Assembly (NCBI GenBank): GCA_022539475.1 | Contig: VCMS01000087.1 | Location: forward strand, 111,172 to 175,171 | DNA: 64,000 nt | Origin: Gracilaria domingensis | Taxonomy: Eukaryota; Rhodophyta; Florideophyceae; Gracilariales; Gracilariaceae | Direction of reading: 5' to 3' | Shown here: positions 59,401 through 64,000 of the stretch, piece by piece | Position numbering within the stretch: the stretch's first letter is position 1 | Layout of the letters: every line of letters begins with the position of its first letter | Program-made: the position numbers and the translations under genes | The notes under the pieces: model-generated | The model's database searches: none | What the model was told of the DNA's origin: nothing | The model's input: only the letters and a program-made list of their open reading frames with translations

Positions 59401-61485
59401 TCTGAAGACACAGATACTCTTATCAAGACTGAAGATGATATGGGAGATTCAGGCGCCTCAAACAAAACGAACCCCTTATGGAAAGACGGCGAAATCTCTT
59501 ATGAGCAGATCATTGGCTCATCATCTATCCTACGTAGCTCTGCACTTGCTCCTATGATAATGCGTGACTGGTCTCTGTTTTCCCTCATGATCAAGACCAT
59601 ATTGTTTGCATTGTCGAAGGCGGAACGTGCAGACGGTGCGGGTGCCTAGACAGTCCTATTCGCTAATCTTTCCGATCTCGTCAGACCACTACGACTTCGT
59701 CAATTGCGACAGATTGGTGAAGACCTCGAAACTATTCCACGCCATGTCTTAAATGCGTCTGAACAGCTAGATCAGCAAAACAGACAGAAGCACTATGTTG
59801 ATCTGAGTGAGCACTTGTTGAGCCTATTGACCTCTCTAGGTTTGGACGTTCCCGAGTTGAATGGGGTCACGAAGACGAAAGGTAATGGAACGCACTGGAA
59901 GACCGAGATATTGATCACAACGGTGTTGTACTTTTTGCTTCGGGACGATCGGCCTCCCTCGGCAGCTGTTGCAGACTTCTTCACTCGCAGTATAGTTTCA
60001 GACATCATGGCCTTGCGTCATGTTTCTTCACGAGCAGTTTTTCTCATGCTTGCCCTTAGTGAGAAGATGGCGAAAAGAGATGGCAAGAACGATAGACGAT
60101 CTTCCCTTGGATTAATAGATTGGTCTTCGTCGGGAGATAGTGCACTTATGACCGTCTCATCTCTTATAGGTTCAAAAGAGTATGTTCGGAAGCTGATTCA
60201 TACTCTTGCTCTACACCATGATGACGCTTCGGACGGCGGCCTACGCCGTATCGACCTTGCGGTGATGGGTGGACTTGGTTTGACGTTTCTTTCTCGTACA
60301 AATGACGGTGAGTGCTGCTGGATTGTGTACGGAGGACGCCAGTGGCCTACTTCATGGCATCCTAGATCAAAAGATACACTCAATCTTGTTAGTGTGCGAT
60401 ACTACGAGGCGTTTGCAAGGATTTGGGGGAAAAGTTGCTATGAAGCTGCGCATCCAACGTTAACGGAGCTCGTAGAGACGATCAAGCTGAAACGCGAGTG
60501 TATCATTGAAGGAGTCAAGGACGAAGATGTCAAGGTTGTTGCCGGAGAAGTGCTGGCTGGCTGATGTCGAGGCTTAAATCATCTTGAATGCAAGGATAAA
60601 TGTATGCAAGCCAGTGTGGAACAACTCGCTGTCAGCTTTCTGAACGAGATTTCTGGTCCTACAGGAAAGATCAATTGCAGTACAATCATTCGATTGATAA
60701 GTACTTCCGGAGAAGAAACAGTTGGATACAAGGTTCGCACGGGATTGCAGAACTGGCTGTTTGAGAGCAAGCCACTCATTGTTGGAATGGAAGAGGGCCC
60801 AGTTGCCCAGCAGCAAGCCAGAAGATTGCGCTATCTTCACTCATGCGTTTGAGATATAACAGATCCAGAGGATCCGCGTATGGTGCGATTCACGAAAGAA
60901 CTCACCAAACCACTTATAGCAGAAGTCGGGTTCGATCATAAGTTGAAGACTGTGCGTGAAGAAGTTGCGCGTTGCCTTGCCCTAGTTGCCATTGATATGC
61001 CTGCAGACTACAGATCCAAATTTGACGAGAACTTGGAAGAGCTCTTGAGCAGTCTAAGTATTATGGAAGGTGGCAATGGGGAAGAAGCAGATATTGATGC
61101 TGAAGTTGACGAAGACGTTAAAATGACGGATACAGAAGCTGAGAAAGCCCACGCAGCCGAACAGGTTAAGAGGAGTCGCTCGAGACAAAGAGAGACGCTG
61201 TGTAGATTTGTGTCCACTTCACAATGGAATGGTCGGGTACAGGGCTTTGAAAGTTGTGTTTCAAAGCTGATTCCATCTTTATTCTCATGTTAAAACGATT
61301 CAAATCAAGAGCGTGTGTCTCATGCCCGTATGACCCTGTCATTTACTTCGCAAGTTACCTCCTTCGGAGAAGGTCTTGGATCAAGTCGTATCTCAAATGG
61401 AGGTGACTGCCAAGGACAACCGGTGGAAGGTACGTTCAGGGATTCCTGGATGTTTGCAAGTGTTTAATTCACCAATTTGTTCATG
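56426..61485 (+). pseudogene. Captured, decayed proteasome activator PA200/Blm10 gene
   Basis: About 1,650 codons of PA200 (PSME4/Blm10) HEAT-repeat protein, beginning FERDLAALENRIGRYLDFKH. Landmarks in family order: WVPEIMKIWETISCPSDWNT with HDWTPYL (about 56,900-57,040); FTLIANYFHQSNSGSWSF (57,240); LELTLPGIDPNDLGKTEY (57,730); FEWHIPTEEEWREGEH (58,510); LLRDDRPPSAAVADFFTRS (59,940); and WRVRSG-like NRWKVRSGIPGCLQVF (61,420). In-frame stops occur at 58,479 (TAG), 59,647 (TAG), 60,562 (TGA), 60,850 (TGA) and 61,291 (TAA), with frameshifts near 57,060, 58,950-59,160 and 61,300-61,380. No splice sites explain these. The 3' end is missing. Confidence 0.87.
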
Positions 61486-61746
61486 GTAAAGCCTGCGACT
61501 GTGAAGAGAATGCATGATATCGTCAGTGGCTTGCCTGTCGCACGAGATACGTTCAATGCGAAGGTATACGGCGATAGTGATTCACTGTTCGTTTACACGG
61601 GCCTGGAAAGCATTGGAGAAGCTCCGAAACTTGGCAATGAACTCCAGAGAGATATCAACAAGGAATATAGAACCCTGAAAATCGAGATAGAAGCGATCTA
61701 CAAGAAAATGATAGTGCTTTCGTTTGGGAGAGAGCGAAAGATATGA
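61486..61746 (+). pseudogene. Captured fragment of DNA polymerase alpha catalytic subunit
   Basis: About 87 codons. AKVYGDSDSLFVYTGLES is family-B polymerase motif C (YGDTDS), preceded by TVKRMHDIVSGLP and followed by ELQRDINKEYRTLKIEIEAI and YKKMIVLS. The YTGL after the motif and the EYRTLKIEIE stretch (RYRxLEIDID in Pol1) point to polymerase alpha among the B-family enzymes. It has neither start nor the rest of the polymerase and ends in TGA beside an unrelated sequence, so it cannot be functional. Confidence 0.75.
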
Positions 61747-61945
61747 GATAAAGAGATAGGATGGAAGCAAAGCGTAGTTCATTTACGAAGCATAACAGTG
61801 ATCGCATCCCACCACCACCCGGTGGCTAGTGTCTACTACACTTTCGCCACCACGATCACAGAAATAGAGCCCCTAGCATTTTCTAATCAACAATGAATCT
61901 GTACCTACGACAACAAGAAACTGAAAGACAATGGCAAGTTAGAAA

Positions 61946-63352
61946 TCAATTCTGCTTGTCGCGATCGCCAGTTTTCCTGTCTTCGCAGAAGTCCTTGAGG
62001 CGTTTCTTGCTGCGGTGCAAAATCCCGAGAAGCATTTCCTGGACCTCACTATCTCCTCCAAGTTCAAGAGCGCGCTTGTGCATCTCTACGCTTGTGAGTA
62101 CATCACCAGCAAGGCGTTTCTCCTCCTCGGAAATCTCAACATCGACTCGAACGCGCTTCGGCCTGTTTTCACTTCGCTCCGGGTGACTCTCCAACTGCTG
62201 CTTCACGTAGCCAGTAAAGTTGCTCAGCGACTTCGACATTTCGTTTAGACTTCCCTGTATGTCGGAGCTGCGTCTCTTTTGTGACTTTGTGTCTCCGCTT
62301 TCGCGCGCAGTGCTCTGATTAATACCTTCATCGAGGCCCCCTGCACCGTTGTCGATTAGTTTCGATGTCAATTGGAGTAGGTTTGTTTCCTCCCGAGGAG
62401 TACCCATCCTGCATACCAAGAACATGATCAGCGTCCTCTTCGACTTCATTGTGTAGTGTCCAGTACCTGTAAGCTCAAGAAAAGAAACGATTCGGTCTGG
62501 GTCATTCTGCCCGGAGGCGGACCACTTATCACAAACATCAGTAAAATGGCGCCTTGCGTCGTAGAACTGTTCCTTAAGTACAGAAGCCTTCCTCTCACAA
62601 AGCGCCCGAGCATTAGAGTCAACTTCTTCCAGGTGCCCTGTAAAGTTCTCCTTGGAGTCAACGAGGGATTGTTAAATCTCTGTGCGATGCAACCCCAGAA
62701 TGCTTCGCGTGTAATGCGACAACCCATTTCATCCTTTGACAGTTCCAGTCCACATGCTTTCAACAGCGCATGGCGGCATAAGTTGTCATCCCTGAGTAGG
62801 ACAAGAAGACGCGCAAACTCATGAGCGAAAAGTTAGCTTTCTTCTCGCCTACACAAATGTCCGGATTAATACCTCCCTTCATAACGACTCGCACTGCACT
62901 GGTTGCTGGTTTTTTGTCAGACTGATGCAACCGCTGGATCAAGGTCTGAACTTCGGGGAGAATGTCCCACGTTCTGCAGCCTTGAATTGAAGCTTGAACC
63001 CAAGCTTGGTAATCTCTGCACCCATGATTCTTGCGAATGAGCTCATCAAACGCTGTTCCTTTTTCAGTAAGGACAAAAACATATATCATGCACCTTGCGA
63101 TCAGTGCCCCCTTCGAGCGGAACTTATAATGAGCTTCCATTGCTTTGAAATATGATGAAGATCTTTCACAGTTCTCGAGCACAAGTACGAATAAAAGTGA
63201 ACTGCTTTCTCGCGATCTTTGAACTGACATGATGCAAACTCTGGGTCTTGTGTAGTGTTGGTCTCGGTTGGAATACCGGTGCGATTGTGAGCGTTAGAGA
63301 TTGTTTTGCGGGGACTACGTCGAACGGGCGGAGCACTTGTAATGTTCGACAT
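61946..63352 (-). pseudogene. Harbinger second ORF, SANT/trihelix-like DNA-binding protein, frameshifted
   Basis: Reading minus strand with frame corrections gives one protein-like series: an N-terminal block (ALIARCMIYVFVLTEKGTAF, RRNHG-like HGCRDYQAWVQ), then FARLLVLLRDDNLCRHALLK, LELSKDEMGCRITREAFWGC with IAQRFNN (a SANT/trihelix-type helix pair), a one-base frameshift near 62,653, then VDSNARALCERKASVLKEQF, FTDVCDKWSASGQNDPDRIV, and a final open part (61,946-62,449) with LTSKLIDNGAGGLDEG and a basic C-terminal coiled region. Its converging position opposite the transposase is the normal Harbinger arrangement. Two frame changes suggest loss of function, an intron I cannot place, or sequence errors. 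Confidence 0.6.
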
Positions 63353-63949
63353 AGAACTAGATGTTGTTCAGTTTGCAGTAGACTACGACTCAACAAGACT
63401 TCTGAAAGACGCTGTTGGAAGACCCAGGTGTTTCCGAGTTTTGCATTGCAGCTTTCAGAGAGAGATTACCTGTGGCAATTGTCGAGAGTCAGAGAGGTAT
63501 GCGAGCTGCAGCACAGAGAAAGCGGCCGTGTTTCGACGATGGACGAGATGCCGGCGGTTACTTTTCCTTCCAGAGCAATGTGAAATAGAGTTGTGGCGTA
63601 GTGGCGACTATTAGAGAGGCTTAAGACTCCGTGTTCCGCAGAGGCAACAACAAACGATGGGGAGAGATAGGGTAGGGCAAAATTAACATAGCGCAGGTGG
63701 TGCGCAAGCGCGGGTGCGTCTGTGGAGCGCAGGGTGTGCAAGCTGCCAGATCAAAAGAGCGGCATGCTCTATTATGCAACTCTGCAACTTGGAGGACCAG
63801 AGCAAGCCCCAAGGGTCTTTGGCGTCTTCTGGAACGTAGATTTCCTTACAGAAAAACTAGGTTTGATGCGGGTTTAGGAAAAGCCGTAGCAGGCCCAAAG
63901 CGGGACCATATCTGGCCACTTAGCATCGTACAAAGTCTCGTCAACGAGC
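63353..63949. other. Right subterminal region of the Harbinger element
   Basis: Between the second ORF and the right TIR only short frames occur on both strands (for example 63,697-63,981 running into the TIR). No additional cargo recognised. Confidence 0.45.
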
Positions 63950-63989
63950 AACGACAACGCGTGGGTCAACGCCTTTGTTAAGACAGGCC
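63950..63989 (-). repeat. Right terminal inverted repeat of the Harbinger element
   Basis: Ends TTGTTAAGACAGGCC at 63,989, directly followed by TCA; inner end AACGACAACGCGT matches the left repeat in inverse orientation. Confidence 0.85.
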
Positions 63990-64000
63990 TCATTTTGCAT

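Larger units (their letters stand above)
53264..63989. mobile_element. Giant gene-capturing PIF/Harbinger transposon, 10.7 kb
   Basis: Terminal inverted repeats at 53,265-53,301 and 63,950-63,989 share GGCCTGTCTTAACAA, then GCGTTGAC, then ACGCGTTGTCGTT, with only small indels between blocks. Both ends abut TCA (53,261-53,263 and 63,990-63,992), a 3-bp target duplication of the size PIF/Harbinger elements make; the left end has one extra G. Inside are an intact DDE transposase near the left end, a converging SANT/trihelix-like ORF near the right end, and between them about 6.4 kb of decayed host-gene fragments (TBL1, PA200, DNA polymerase alpha). Typical autonomous Harbingers are 2-6 kb, so the cargo explains the size. 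Confidence 0.85.

Noticed and set aside
56449-61293. Treating the PA200 pieces as eight separate small genes or as exons
   Set aside because: From 59,164 to 61,293 they share one frame and are separated by single stop codons with continuous homology on both sides; no donor or acceptor pairs flank the stops. They are one broken gene.
1-64000. CRISPR arrays, tRNA and rRNA genes, bacterial operons or phage
   Set aside because: No regularly spaced direct repeats, no GGTTCGA-type T-arms with matching stems, no rRNA stretches; introns, AATAAA signals and gene content are eukaryotic.

Overview
This is a nuclear eukaryotic window, most likely from a red alga (a florideophyte such as a Chondrus relative is my best guess). 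Evidence: single-exon genes dominate; the few introns I can place are short with GTACGT/GTAAGT donors and pyrimidine-rich acceptors; there are organelle-type genes (a plastid-type RelA/SpoT homologue, an organellar-type threonyl-tRNA synthetase, uL22 and uS15 with presequences); and there is a set of Golgi-type glycosyltransferases. The species is inference. Base composition is uneven, with GC-rich islands (about 3.0-4.5, 6.1-6.9, 9.4-10.4, 28.1-28.9, 31.1-33.0 and 37.6-37.9 kb) at 5' ends and promoters, and AT-richer gaps that hold palindromes, small transposons and decayed genes.

Layout. 0-10 kb: a partial unknown gene leaving the left edge, a C2H2 zinc-finger protein, a PP2C phosphatase, a small unknown protein, a membrane-anchored methyltransferase-like protein and a possible C2-like protein. 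13-26 kb: Nudix hydrolase, GT34-like glycosyltransferase, Msp1/ATAD1 AAA ATPase, ARL8 GTPase (with a 66-nt intron), nuclear actin-related protein ARP4, mitochondrial uL22 and a fucosyltransferase-like enzyme. 26-35 kb: divergent threonyl-tRNA synthetase and RelA/SpoT homologue sharing one GC-rich promoter, uS15, beta-carbonic anhydrase and a bZIP factor. 35-43 kb: a repeat-rich stretch around a GT14-type glycosyltransferase, with paired palindromes, a piggyBac-like MITE and a protein-kinase pseudogene. 43-53 kb: an Arg/Asp-rich nuclear protein, a DUF5522 + diphthine-ammonia-ligase-like ATPase, a myristoylated ankyrin-RING E3 ligase and a zinc-ribbon + RRM protein.

The most remarkable object fills the last 10.7 kb. 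Near-identical terminal inverted repeats at 53,265-53,301 and 63,950-63,989, flanked on both sides by TCA, enclose an intact PIF/Harbinger transposase (DDE residues D199, D277, E315), a converging frameshifted SANT/trihelix-like second ORF, and between them decayed pieces of three unrelated host genes joined end to end: TBL1 (LisH + WD40, still with an intron), the proteasome activator PA200/Blm10 (most of the protein, with several in-frame stops), and the catalytic region of DNA polymerase alpha. I read this as a giant gene-capturing Harbinger element that landed about 60 bp upstream of the RRM gene start codon. All homology calls rest on motif recognition by eye; no database search was possible.
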